Part shown: positions 43,971 through 54,611 of the stretch, one piece after another
How the letters are laid out: every line of letters begins with the position of its first letter
Position numbering within the stretch: the stretch's first letter is position 1
NCBI GenBank assembly: GCA_026874595.1
Contig: CM049307.1
Location: forward strand, 3,929,579-3,993,578
From: Sipunculus nudus
Lineage: Eukaryota > Annelida > Sipuncula > Golfingiida > Sipunculidae
DNA: 64,000 nt
Direction of reading: 5' to 3'
Notes under the pieces: model-generated
Told to the model about the DNA's origin: nothing
The model's database searches: none
What the model saw: the letters and a program-made list of their open reading frames with translations, nothing else
Made by a program: the position numbers and the translations under genes

Positions 43971-45431
43971 TATCGGACACTTTTAGATCCGTCTGCTTAC
44001 CGTTCCGTGACTAAACAAAACAACGCCGGTTTCCGGGTATCATTTCAAACCTTACGAACAGGAGATCTTTTTGAGACTAAACACGCAGAGGTCAAGCGCC
44101 CTCTAGTACAAAAAATATGCATGAGACCCTGCGGAGGTTCACCTGGGTAATATCGGACACCACCCGGGTAATGTCGGACACCGGGCTAAACGGCGATACC
44201 TTGCGCAGGGGTTGATAGTTATACCATGGAAAACTGACGTTGACAGCTGGCACAGATGAAATAAAAACGTATGTTATTATTGGAAAACATGGTCAAATTT
44301 TTCATTTGATCACTTTTTCTATCAATGGTAACTCTTAGATGTGCCATGTTTGCGGGTTTCTTCCATGGACCTTACTCCGAGATCGTGACTGGTAAAGTGC
44401 CAGACGGTTCGTCACAGAAAGGCGGTTCTCACAGATCGCGGAAATTTGCAAACTAAATGTTTAAGCTGTTTTTTGCATAAAATATCGATAAATACTAACA
44501 CCCTATATTAAATGCCGACATAATATGTGTATTTTCCCAGTATATAATCAATCATACCTTTATTTCCGATAATACTAAAATACATTGAAGACTTCTGTTA
44601 CGGTATGAGTCTGATGCATGCAAAATGCCAGAACTTATAGTTTTGAATATAAAGTGATCATTTAAATGCAAAAGTGCAAATTAACATTATTATATACAAA
44701 AATAATAATATATAAGTATATCATTTTAATATTTGTATTTTTTAGTAAACTGTTCAGTTATAAAAGTTGCATCCAAGCAACTTTAAATGCTGATATATAT
44801 AGCAAATATGTGACATTATGACCTCGTGTACTATGAACTTATATACAGCCGTTATGCTATAAAAATAACTCCAAATATAATAACAATTAATGATCTTTGC
44901 TTAAGCAGCAATGTGCCGTTGTTTATCCTTCAAAGAGCCCCTAATAATGATTGTCAGTTTCTATGGTGCCGAGTGTCCGATATTACCCGGGTTCCTATTT
45001 GGACACCCGGGTAATATTGGACACTTGACAATTAACAAGAAATATTAAAATATCTTTGTTTTTAGTCAAGCAAAATGCCACACATGAAAAATAAACAGTC
45101 TGATTGTGATATAAAAACTGGTCAACAGGTCGTGACATTGCTTCTGACTGTCAAAACCTGACCTAGTTTTGGGGTCACGTCGATCACGTGTGTCGTGCCT
45201 GAACTTTTCAGGAAGGCTGAGGCCGGTCATTGGTTCCGTGGTAGCCTTGTTATACTAATAAAATATGACCTTTTATTTAATATTGGCTGTATTTAACGGA
45301 AGTTGTAAACAAAACAAATAAAAAAAACTAATTTGTCGCATGCTGTCGGTCGGGATTACCAAAAATGATCGATTCCGGAGGATTTTTAGGCAAGTGTCCG
45401 ATATTACCCGGGTGTCCGATATTTGCCGGGT
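43971..45431. repeat. Cluster of seven GTGTCCGATATTACCCGGGT motifs
   Basis: Forms of this 20-bp motif occur at 43971 (partial), 44141-44160, 44161-44181, 44973-44992, 45005-45024, 45394-45413 and 45412-45431. The left copies are on one strand, the right copies on the other, and the middle pair is inverted. This spacing suggests the ends and centre of a short transposon of about 1.46 kb. No coding region is seen inside. Confidence 0.75.
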
Positions 45432-45453
45432 TTACTCTATACATATATATATA

Positions 45454-45798
45454 CCAGATTGAATGTCTTTGTACTCTGAGTCCGAATAATTGGAGAATTA
45501 GCGCTATATTAATATTATGTTAATATTTATAGTATATTCTTCTTATTATTAGAAGCTTTACTTTACTAATCGTTACCCCCATGGAATTTAAAGATCTCAT
45601 CGTTGTTTGTCTGCTGAATCCGAATATAAGATGTAAATGTTATTAATAAAAACGATTTAAGAATATTCACCGGGGCAGGGATCGACAATAACCCTTTACT
45701 GCCGAATGCTCAAGTGTTGGGATTAACTTGACCAGTTATCTTGATGTTGCCCGCTGGTCCTACGATATATCAGATATTCATTTTGTGGAGAGTACATC
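45454..45798. repeat. Long direct repeat, copy 2
   Basis: Near-identical to 27524-27866. Here the site is not interrupted by the SINE-like insertion. Confidence 0.9.
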
Positions 45799-45951
45799 TT
45801 TTTCATTAACATGTATGTATCCTGGCCATGTAGGATCAACCTGCTCTGACTGGAAAGATCTTTCAAATATACAGAACTGTCAAACAACCAAACTTTCAAC
45901 ACGTATCGACTACAATTGCGACTGAGTCTTCGCGTCTGGTACATCGACAGA

Positions 45952-46074
45952 ACAAAACAGGTGGATAATATTTTGTTTTATCTAATATTATGAAATTAAA
46001 TATTATCCACCTTTTTTGTGGCGACGCAACCTGTTTTAACTAATATTATGAAATAGGTTGCGTCGCTTTTTTTT
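45952..46074. other. Two adjacent hairpins with different stems and the same loop
   Basis: Hairpin 1: arms 45952-45973 and 45998-46019, 21 of 22 positions paired. Hairpin 2: arms 46021-46032 and 46055-46066, 12 of 12 paired, GC-rich. The stems are unrelated. The loops (45975-45996 and 46033-46054) are the same 22 bases except one, centred on CTAATATTATGAAAT. T runs of 6 and 8 are part of or follow the stems. Function is unknown. Confidence 0.9.
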
Positions 46075-46907
46075 ATCTGGAATGATTAAAACCATTGCTT
46101 TCAAAGAAATCAACAGGTCACGTCGCATTTATGGACCTACAGGCCGACCTTGACCATGTAGCGAGATGATGAGACAATTTACTGGCCAAAAGACGTTTAT
46201 TTGGCCCTCTGTACATACGGGAAAGTTATGTAAGTAAAAACCTACCTTTCCCCGGTTTTTGATACACAAGTTCCCATCTTGCCATGTGGTAACTGTTAAA
46301 ACTCCACAATCTAACTTATATATAGTTACTGACCCGATTACAGCTGACGACAGGGAAAACTCGCTCAACGCGCATGCCCGTGATCGTGGTGTATAGCATG
46401 AACTGGATCAGGATTACCGACCAATTGATGCTAATCGTGCATATTCTAGTCTGTAGGCTTAACATTCATTCAGTAGTCCACTATGTTATGTAGCTGTATA
46501 GGCCTAATTGCTGTTACTTAAGTTTAGTCCTAAGCTTCTTACTTCATATATACGTGACTGAACCAGTTTTACTATATGTAGTAACCATAGACATGTTTCA
46601 GCTGCCTATTTTACAGACAACAAGCACACGGTATCTTTAAGAATTCTTTCTTATGATAGCTGCATTTCCTTAAATTTATATATGTGTCTTTATACTTCTT
46701 GCATCACATACGTGTATAAACTTGAATTAATTTATACGGTAGCCCAACATAGCGATTACACACCGCAGTCTTTCTATATCGTCATCGCTTTAACTGCTGC
46801 AATGTTTGACCAGATTTACCGGGCTCACCACCTACCCTGGCGCGGGCCCAAAGAAATAATTGTTATCAATTAAAATAAAATGGAGCTGGATGCCATGGGT
46901 TTATAAT

Positions 46908-47100
46908 TACCTCCGCCAAGCCTTGAGGCAGCGGTTATTTTTTTGGGCGTGTATGTTTGTCGGTCTGTTTATCTTTTTATCTGTTAGCACGATAACATAA
47001 ACATTCCTCAACGGAGTCAAATGAAACATTCAGGATAGATCGGCAATGATACAAGGAAGAATTAATTAAATTTTTGGGGCCATCCATCAGTAAATAACCC
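46908..47100 (+). repeat. Dispersed repeat of the CCTCCGCCAAG type
   Basis: It starts ACCTCCGCCAAGCCTTGAGG, followed by TGTCGGTCTGTTTATC and TGTTAGCACGATAAC. This layout resembles a repeat I have seen in many animal genomes, but I cannot name the family with certainty. Confidence 0.4.
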
Positions 47101-47124
47101 CGGAATGAGCTCTAGTATTTTTAT

Positions 47125-48859
47125 GGGGGGGGGGGGGGGGGTCCATACCATAGACAATATAGAGCAATGAGCGTTGAGCATATCGTCCGGAAATGAAGCT
47201 CGGCCGCCGCCATATTGGGACCATACAAACGGACCACATATGCACGTGATGTGGCTTGCCTGGACGATTTCGCGTGTTGTCAACTATAAGATGATTGGTG
47301 GAGATGAAGAGGACTATAAATTAAACTAAGTATATTTTATACCTTAATAGGGATTGGTTTGAAAGGAGGACATCTAAAAGGTTCTGTAATGTAGTGTCAA
47401 ATTTGAAGTAAATCTTGCAGTTATACTCGATTATCGCCCTTGGATGTCGTTTTAAAATCGGTAATTTCTCCTTATTTATGCAAAATTTCAAGATAATTAC
47501 GTGGCTGTACTATAATAAAAAAATGGCAAAAAAAAATGATAAGATCTGTATTCACATTTTTGTGTAAAATATTATTTTTGTTACACAGTAATATTATATT
47601 GTTAAAATTGTCGTCATTGTGGCTACACTGACTTTTTTCTGTTCTTTACTTAAGACTTTTAGTTTTACAAGAGGCTAAAATCACCCGTTTGTATCATCAA
47701 CCTTCAGATATACAAACAGTTCATATATGCACACAACAATGAACTGATGTCTAATTCATGGTCGATTGCAACTTTCCAGTTTTAACAATAACATTTATGT
47801 ACATGATTTTAACATGGAAATGTCTCTTGTCCTGTCAGAGCTACGAGGAGGCAGTTGACATTCTGACCCCCCCCCCCCCCCCCCCCACCCCTTTTAAAAT
47901 TCTGAACATCCCATATTTAAATTCCCAATTTCATCAAAAGTTAAAATGGTTTCTTATACATAAATCATTACTTATTACCTTCTAAATATAAAAGCCTTCC
48001 AATTATTTTTATACAGTTAGCTATGTGCAAAACCGTGTATAGTTGACTGTCAAGCGGTTGAGGTGCACACTCGATGGAAAAAAACTTTTATAGTGCATCC
48101 AACATATGCACCTTATCTGATAATATATAGGGCTTGGAAATAGGTCCCTCTAACCTGTCGTTGAATAATGGGAAAGGCAGCAGTCTCTTTACAACTCGGG
48201 AGTAAAAACACAACAGACAGTAAGTAATACCGAAACTTCCGAAAAAAATTAACCTTTAAGTCAGGATGAAATATACAGAATATGTTAAAATAAATTTTTC
48301 CCAAAACTTTTTTAAAATAAAAAGAATTTTAATCACGGATACCCCTATTATCGCCAAAAATAAACACCTGGCTCAAAAAGGTCCCCCCCCCCCCCCACAC
48401 ACACACTTCCACACACAGAGCCCCCCCCCCCCCCTTTAAAAGGTGTCCCCTCCTTTCAAATAAAATTATATCTTACTTGAATAAATAAAAACAAAAGCCA
48501 GTAGCTTATGTAAATCTTTAATATAATACAACAGCAGAGGACCTGGTTCCATGAAGCAGAAATGGCCACATTCACCCGATGTGAGCCGATACTTTTTTCG
48601 GACTCACAGGGGACCTAAATTATGTGGTATTGGTCCCGCACATTTTTTTGTGGTCGAACAAGTAAGGACTATCTGGATATACCTAAAAAATAATTCGGGT
48701 GTATATGTAGGTTATAGGGACCTATTTCTAGGTCCGCTCAAGGACCGCCCATTTTGTGGCGTCAAGAGTGAGAAAGCATTAAATATGGGCAGCAGAAAAT
48801 GTTAGGAATTAAATGTATGAGAAAAAATATATTGGTTCCAGATGGGGGGGGGGGGGGGG
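47125..48859. repeat. Cluster of G and C homopolymers
   Basis: Runs at 47125-47141 (G), 47867-47886 (C), 48383-48396 (C), 48421-48434 (C) and 48844-48859 (G). The DNA between is AT-rich without recognised genes, apart from the dispersed repeats listed separately. Confidence 0.9.
48070..48153 (+). repeat. Dispersed repeat R, 3' end only
   Basis: Matches the last 80 bp of the repeat at 48742-49198, including GATAATATATAGGGCTT and AAATAGGTCCCTCTAA. Confidence 0.75.
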
Positions 48860-49198
48860 CAGACAGGAGACTTTTAATAATTTTTTTTTTCTCAGAGGTA
48901 GTCATAATTTTTTGTGCTGTTAGAGGAGATTGAATGTGTCAGTGCTGGTGGTGTGTGCATGGCTCGGCAGGTGGCGACATCTGTGTTGCACTATAGTAAA
49001 CTTCAGTAGCTGGTCTCTAGCGGAAAAACGAGACACTTAACCCCCTGTTTTTCTGGAATAAAATAAAATTTCAGGTGTTGATCTTGAGTTTGATGTATAA
49101 CATGATGCCAAACACTCGATGGAAAAACCTTTTTTAGTGCACCCAACATGTGCACCTTATATGATAATATATAGGGCTTTGAAATAGGTCCCTCTAAG
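48742..49198 (+). repeat. Dispersed repeat R, long copy 1
   Basis: Aligns over about 450 bp with 50460-50895. Shared stretches include TTTGTGGCGTCAAGAGTGAG, AGGTGGCGACATCT, AACCCCCTGTTT and CATGATGCCAAACAC. Interrupted by a G run. Confidence 0.8.
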
Positions 49199-49629
49199 CT
49201 ATATCTGTTTACGCAGGTGACGTATAACCATATTTGGGGTGCGAGTCTTGACGTCACAAAGGACAAGAACGTTACTCCTGGTGTACGTGCCGTTTCCCTG
49301 AAAGGTGTCACGTACTAAATCAACGTACAGCAGCAAGGCCACTTTTTTTCGTTGTTATATAGTCCTTAATTGACCCTCGAATGAACCATCCATATATAAG
49401 AGGAAAAAACTATACATGGAGGTTTATAAAACGTCACAATTATAATCATGTATGATTTATGTCACTTCTTGGATAAAATGGCTCGATCAGGTCAGGGTTT
49501 GCGTCATGTGCTGGTTTATGGGCCTACAATACGACATATGATGCTAAGTAAGAACGACACAGGGGTACAGTGTTTGAATTAACGCGATGGTTGCCCGGGT
49601 TCAGATCCAAATAGTGCTCTCTCATTTTT

Positions 49630-49920
49630 CTTTGTTTTACAATCTTGTATTTTTACTGCACAAAACTACATTATAATTTTTCATAACGAACAAACCGATT
49701 CTACCAATCAATACGATTATAAAAAAAAACATTATTTTATATAACACAAAAGTAATTTCCATACATATATATAGGCCTTCTATAGACATGTTCCCGCTAG
49801 AGATCGTTCGAGTTTGGTTTCAAAATTAACCTGCCATAGGTGTATGCCATAGGCCTAATATTAATAATAAGCACGTGTATTATTGGTAATATATATATTA
49901 TTTAAGCCATCAGTTAAACG
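49630..49920 (+). repeat. Dispersed repeat S, copy 1
   Basis: Same orientation partner of 62572-62900, sharing AACAAACCGATTCTACCAAT and AAGTAATTTCCATACATA. Confidence 0.75.
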
Positions 49921-50210
49921 GAATTGAAACGTGTGTCGTAAATTGTTCATGGTTATAATAATTAAAAAGTCCTTGGACCTGTTGCCATTAGAACATAATT
50001 TAAATGACTTAAGGCAATATATATATATATATGCCTGAAGGCTATACCGATATGTATATTAATATATTAATATATATGTATATATATCAGAGAGCGAAAG
50101 AGAGAGAGATGGACTCAGAGAGAGTGCTGGGAATGTTTATAATGTATATATAGGTTTATTATAGGACTATAATATTGCCTATATATAGTATTTATTTTTT
50201 ATAGTATTAT

Positions 50211-50422
50211 TATAGTCCGTTCCACACCCCCTGTCGACCTGATTTTTCGCGATCATCTCTACATAAGACAAACATGCCAAACAAAATTTGCACCAATGGC
50301 ATAAAGAGACAATAGCGACATTTTTGGTACTTTTCCTACTCACGATATAAATATTATTTACTTTACGGCCTGGTTGACATGTTTTATATACATCCGTGGT
50401 TCATGGCGTCCCTGATTAATGG
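50211..50422 (+). repeat. Family Q repeat with TATAGTCCGTTCCACACC end
   Basis: Inverted partner of 15305-15517. The first 11 bases, TATAGTCCGTY, are shared with family P termini, so the two families are probably related. Confidence 0.75.
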
Positions 50423-50459
50423 CCATTTGTGGGTTAGAGGGACCAATTTCCGTGTCCGG

Positions 50460-50895
50460 TCAGGGTCGGCCCAATTTGTGGCGTCAAGAGTGAGCGGGCA
50501 TTAAATATTGCAGGGCAGCAGATAAATTTCAGGGGAAAATATTTCAGGATGCATACAATATGTATGGCAGGGGGGGTGATAGGAGAAATTAAATAAATAA
50601 AAAAAATAGTAGGGCTGGCCTTTTTTTGTTTATGCTGGAGGGGGTTGAAAGTTGTATATGTGATTCCTGGAAATGTCTTGAGAGGTGGCGACATCTAATG
50701 GCCAGTTTTAGAAGCTGTAGCTTTCTGTCATATACCGCGAAAATGAGATACTGAACCCCCTGTTTCCTGGAACAAAATAAAAGTGCAGGAGATGTGCATG
50801 ATTTTGATGTATCACATGATGCCAAACACTTGATAGAAAAAAATTTCCCAGAGCTCCAAACATGTGCATCTTATATGATAATAGGCCTAACCTCT
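50460..50895 (+). repeat. Dispersed repeat R, long copy 2
   Basis: Partner of 48742-49198, diverged by substitutions and indels, in the same orientation 1.7 kb away. Confidence 0.8.
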
Positions 50896-51069
50896 ATCCT
50901 CCTTGGATATGGATATAAAGTAATGTGACGTTACAGAGAAGCGTGTGTACGCGGAGAATACTAGTCTCGCTATAAACAGGGGATGGTAGTTCTTGATTAT
51001 TGGTCCAATGAATATAGCGCCTCTTTAGTACGTCACGTCTATTATGACGTCATCACTAATCCCTGATAT

Positions 51070-51821
51070 GCCCATTTCACAGATTAGGGCACCCTTCCGC
51101 CAGAGGTCGTTTCTACTCAAAACGAATCTCTTCTGTTTGGGCACTGTGGGAAGGACCGAACTACTTGACAAGTGTAGCCATCCATAACCGTTACACCGCT
51201 CAGGCAATAACTAGGGTTTCTACGCCGCAGTTTTGCCTCTTCGGGTCCCCCTCATTCTGCACTGAGGTCGCCAGAACTGACACGCCAGCTAGCCAGCTAG
51301 GTCCGGCCCGCCCTCGCCAACCGTCAACCACCGAGGAATCCCCCAGGTGTTCCGGGAGCCTGAGCCTCGCAACCTGCCAGTAATGTCCGAGCGCTACCGG
51401 CCTGCCCCTGGACTATTCGCAGTCCCGTCATGAGCCTTGTCCCTTTCGACCAGGTACAGCTCTCGTTCGATCGGAGCCTTCTCGGGAGCCTTCTCGGGAG
51501 CCTTCTCTGGTGCTTTTGCCATCATGTCTTGAGCCTTGTCCCTGCTGGTCCTGACCGGACCCCCGGTTATTTTGACGTCTTGGAGCCTTGTCCCTGATCC
51601 TTTCGGGATCCCCGTAACTTTTTCCACCAAACGGCTGGCTCTACAGGGCCAGGTTCCATACTGCCGGCAACAGGCTGGCCTACTCTTCTATCGAAAAACA
51701 GTATGGGGTCTTTTACGTGCCCGTCCCCTTCTGGACACGGGACCGCCATTTAACGTCCTCATCCGATGGACGGCCCGTGTTTGTCTTTTGCAGGCGGGCG
51801 CTGCGGTGCCCCGGAGCCTTT
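51070..51821 (-). other. 3' region of the non-LTR element
   Basis: GC-rich and without a conserved domain. It has three GAGCCTTGTCCCT copies (near 51432, 51531 and 51586) and a 12-bp repeat of GGAGCCTTCTCG (about 51474-51510). In one minus frame that repeat reads as APEK repeats in a 78-codon open segment. It is probably untranslated. Confidence 0.5.
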
Positions 51822-54611
51822 CTACCCTTCCCCCACTTTCTCTAGTGGGGTGATAATACTGGGTTTCCGTCTGCCACTGATCTTTTGCCAGTCGAGCCAC
51901 ATTTTGAGGTCTTTATAAAACTTCTCTTGCTTCACCTTTTCGACATAGCCTTTGCTCAACCTTAGTATGTGGTCGCTCACATACTCTATATCTGCCTTCT
52001 CGTGAAGCACAGATATCCGCGTGCGGGGCGGGAGTCTCAAGGCCGTCCTTAAGGCTCTGTTTTGAAGCCGTTGAAGTTTTTTAATGTGGTGCTCTTTGGC
52101 GGTGATCAGGGCTATGCAGCCGTATGTCATAACCGGTCTGATCCAGGCTTTATAAAGGTATATCAAACTTTGGGTAGACATGCCTCCTGATCCTGCTTTT
52201 AGCACTCTTAAGCAGTTGAGTCTCGCTTTGACCCTCTGTTCGATATCCTCTATATGAGCCGCCCATGTGAGTCTCTTATCAACCGTCAGACCCAGAAATT
52301 TTATCTGGTCTGTGAATTGAATTGGTTCCCCGGCCAATTTCAGTTCTGGCGCTTTGCCGGCCTTACTGCCTTTCAGGTGCCTACCGAATTTGCAAGCCTG
52401 CGTTTTTGTCGCATTGACTCTTACTCGCCATTTGGCGCACCACTTTGTCACCTCGTCTAGACCGGCCTGTAACCTGGGTACTGCCCTCTTGCTATGTGTC
52501 CATAGCGCAGTGTCGTCCGCAAATTGGCTCGTCGCCCCCGTGCGGACCCCTCCTTTCTCGGACAGGCTAGGCATGTCGTTGACGAATATGACATAGAGCA
52601 GCGGGCTGAGAGCTGAGCCCTGCGGTGTGCCTGCGGCGGGTTCGATCTCATGCGACTTAGCGTCACCTACTCTGACCCATAGCTTCCTGTCACTTAGGAA
52701 GGACGAGAGGAGCCTCACAATGCGAGTCGGTAGTTTTGCCTGCGTTGCGATCTTATACCTTAGACCATCCCGCCATACTGCGTCGAAGGCTTTCTCGACG
52801 TCTAGGAATACACCTATAGTATCATTAGATCGCTGCAGGCATTGTCCCACCGACTGAGTCAACCTGAACAGTTGGTCATTTGTCGACCTGCCCTTACGGA
52901 ACCCGCTCTGATTCGGGTTAAAGAATTTTGCTTCCTCCAAGTGACCACTGATCCTGCCAGCCAGTATTCGTTCCAGCACTTTGCCCAGAATTGGCAGTAG
53001 GCTGATGGGTCGGTAGCTTTTCGGCAGCGAGTGATCCTTTCCCGGCTTCGGGATCATGATCACGTTCGCTCTTTTCCATGCCCTTGGGAAGTACCCCAGT
53101 TTCAGACACGCGTTGAACACAGATGTGAGCGCTTCCAGCCCTTCCTCCGGTAGGTTAATCAGCACTTCCCTGGTGAGGCCGTCCTCCCCCGGGGCTTTTC
53201 TGCTTTTGAGTTTTTTCAGCTTCCTGCTGACTTCCGCTTTTGAGATCGCTCTCAGTAGCGGCTCGTCCTCTGCTGTCTGAGCGTAGCAGCTCTCTACCCT
53301 TGCCAGAGGCGAGTATAACTCGTTTGCACCTTGTCTTACGTGCCGATCAACCTCCTCCTGTGTTTGGTCGTCGAACTGGGGTCCCGTCGGGACCTTGTGT
53401 ATGTTCCGGAGCGTCTCCGCGAACAAATTTGCCTTGTCCTTTTCCGTACTAGCCACCGTTCCCATCGGGCCTGTGAGGTCTGTAGTTCCGACCGATGGTT
53501 TGTTCATCGAGCCCGTGTATTGGCGGACCTGTCGCCAAAATTCGCCCACTGATATTCTGTGGTCCATACCGCTCGTGAACTTGTACCATTCCGCCTTTTT
53601 CTGGGCTTTTATTGCATTTTTCACCTCCCGACTAATAGCGTTGTATTGGGATTTTAACTCCTCTGTTCGGAGTTGGATCTGAAGCCTTCTGATCCTCCTT
53701 CTTTCCCTTACAAGTGCTTTAATCGTTGGGGTGAATGACCACCAGTTACGGTTTTTCCTTTCCACCATCGGACACGCTCGGTCCAGGCAATCTCGCATTT
53801 CAGAGGTCAGTTTGTCGACTAGGGTGTCGATTCCTTCTGGGGTCGATGGTTCAGCGATACCTCGGAGCCTGTCTGCCAATTCATTTTTAAAGAGCCTCCA
53901 GTTTGCCTTTCTCCAAGGCCTCACCATTTTGGGTGGCTTTCTGTTCGCTCTCCAATCGAGCTCTAAATGAATTGGCATGTGATCGCTGCCTATATCTTCC
54001 CCTACATGAAATTTACTGACCAGTCCTACCTCGGGCGATACGATTGCCAGATCGAGTATGTTCGTTCCACCGGTTGTGGGGTTCACCCTGGTCGGGCTCC
54101 CATCGTTCATTATCACCATACCGTACCGATCTATGCAATCCATCAGTGCTTTCCCGTTCAGATTAGAGGATCTGCTGCCATACGAGGTGTGTGGGGCATT
54201 TAGGTCCCCTAACACCACGTAGTGGCTGCTGTTCCTCTTAATCTTGTCAAAGAGTTGTGCCCTGGGCCGTGACTGTGGCGGGTTGTAATATACTATTACA
54301 TCGATTGCCGGGTCGCCGCTGTGGACAGGTTCAACTCTAACCGTTAGAGCTTCTATGTCCATCCTTCCTAGCCAGTTTGTTTGGCGGTATACTAGGTTCT
54401 CTTTGATCAAGAGAGCCACTCCGCCTCCCATATTACCGTCTGGCCGTCCCCTGTGTAGCAGGTTATAGCCGGTGAAGGAAACGTTTCTGGTCAGCTTAGA
54501 CTCGCTGATAGCCATGATATCTACGGAATGCCTGTGGATATAGTTGAGTATCTCTAACCTCCTTCCATACAGGCCATTCACGTTTGCGTGGCATAGTTTG
54601 AGCTTAACCAT
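51822..54611 (-). CDS. ORF2: AP endonuclease and reverse transcriptase
   Basis: 929 codons from the ATG at 54611; the frame is open 43 codons further upstream but without an ATG. The endonuclease (about 1-219) has HANVNG, AISESK, MGGGVALL, VLGDLNAPH and the catalytic GSDHMPI. The RT (about 465-740) has RKAPGEDGLT, PKSYRPISLLP, NQSGFRKGRST, FLDVEKAFDAVW, GTPQGSALSPLLY and the catalytic FADD (697-700). A thumb-like LGLTVDKRLTW and C-terminal region follow. It nicks the target and primes cDNA synthesis there. No RNase H domain is present, which favours Jockey over I. Confidence 0.95.
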   Translation of the reverse strand: MVKLKLCHANVNGLYGRRLEILNYIHRHSVDIMAISESKLTRNVSFTGYNLLHRGRPDGNMGGGVALLIKENLVYRQTNWLGRMDIEALTVRVEPVHSGDPAIDVIVYYNPPQSRPRAQLFDKIKRNSSHYVVLGDLNAPHTSYGSRSSNLNGKALMDCIDRYGMVIMNDGSPTRVNPTTGGTNILDLAIVSPEVGLVSKFHVGEDIGSDHMPIHLELDWRANRKPPKMVRPWRKANWRLFKNELADRLRGIAEPSTPEGIDTLVDKLTSEMRDCLDRACPMVERKNRNWWSFTPTIKALVRERRRIRRLQIQLRTEELKSQYNAISREVKNAIKAQKKAEWYKFTSGMDHRISVGEFWRQVRQYTGSMNKPSVGTTDLTGPMGTVASTEKDKANLFAETLRNIHKVPTGPQFDDQTQEEVDRHVRQGANELYSPLARVESCYAQTAEDEPLLRAISKAEVSRKLKKLKSRKAPGEDGLTREVLINLPEEGLEALTSVFNACLKLGYFPRAWKRANVIMIPKPGKDHSLPKSYRPISLLPILGKVLERILAGRISGHLEEAKFFNPNQSGFRKGRSTNDQLFRLTQSVGQCLQRSNDTIGVFLDVEKAFDAVWRDGLRYKIATQAKLPTRIVRLLSSFLSDRKLWVRVGDAKSHEIEPAAGTPQGSALSPLLYVIFVNDMPSLSEKGGVRTGATSQFADDTALWTHSKRAVPRLQAGLDEVTKWCAKWRVRVNATKTQACKFGRHLKGSKAGKAPELKLAGEPIQFTDQIKFLGLTVDKRLTWAAHIEDIEQRVKARLNCLRVLKAGSGGMSTQSLIYLYKAWIRPVMTYGCIALITAKEHHIKKLQRLQNRALRTALRLPPRTRISVLHEKADIEYVSDHILRLSKGYVEKVKQEKFYKDLKMWLDWQKISGRRKPSIITPLEKVGEG
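54604..54611 (-). promoter_or_regulatory. ORF1 stop / ORF2 start overlap ATGGTTAA
   Basis: On the minus strand the ORF2 ATG (54611-54609) precedes the ORF1 TAA (54606-54604), which lies inside the same eight bases. Such overlaps fit termination-reinitiation for the downstream ORF; the mechanism is inferred. Confidence 0.7.

Noticed and set aside
46067-46074. Bacterial-type intrinsic terminator (GC stem plus T8)
   Set aside because: The context is eukaryotic and the 22-base loop is far too large for an intrinsic terminator.
46129-46368. 79-codon minus-strand frame with a possible GTAGGT donor
   Set aside because: There is no ATG at the start and no recognised domain; it could be a host exon but nothing supports it.
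51394-51630. APEK-repeat protein in the 3' region of the non-LTR element
   Set aside because: A short 12-bp repeat creates it; no start context and no family resemblance.
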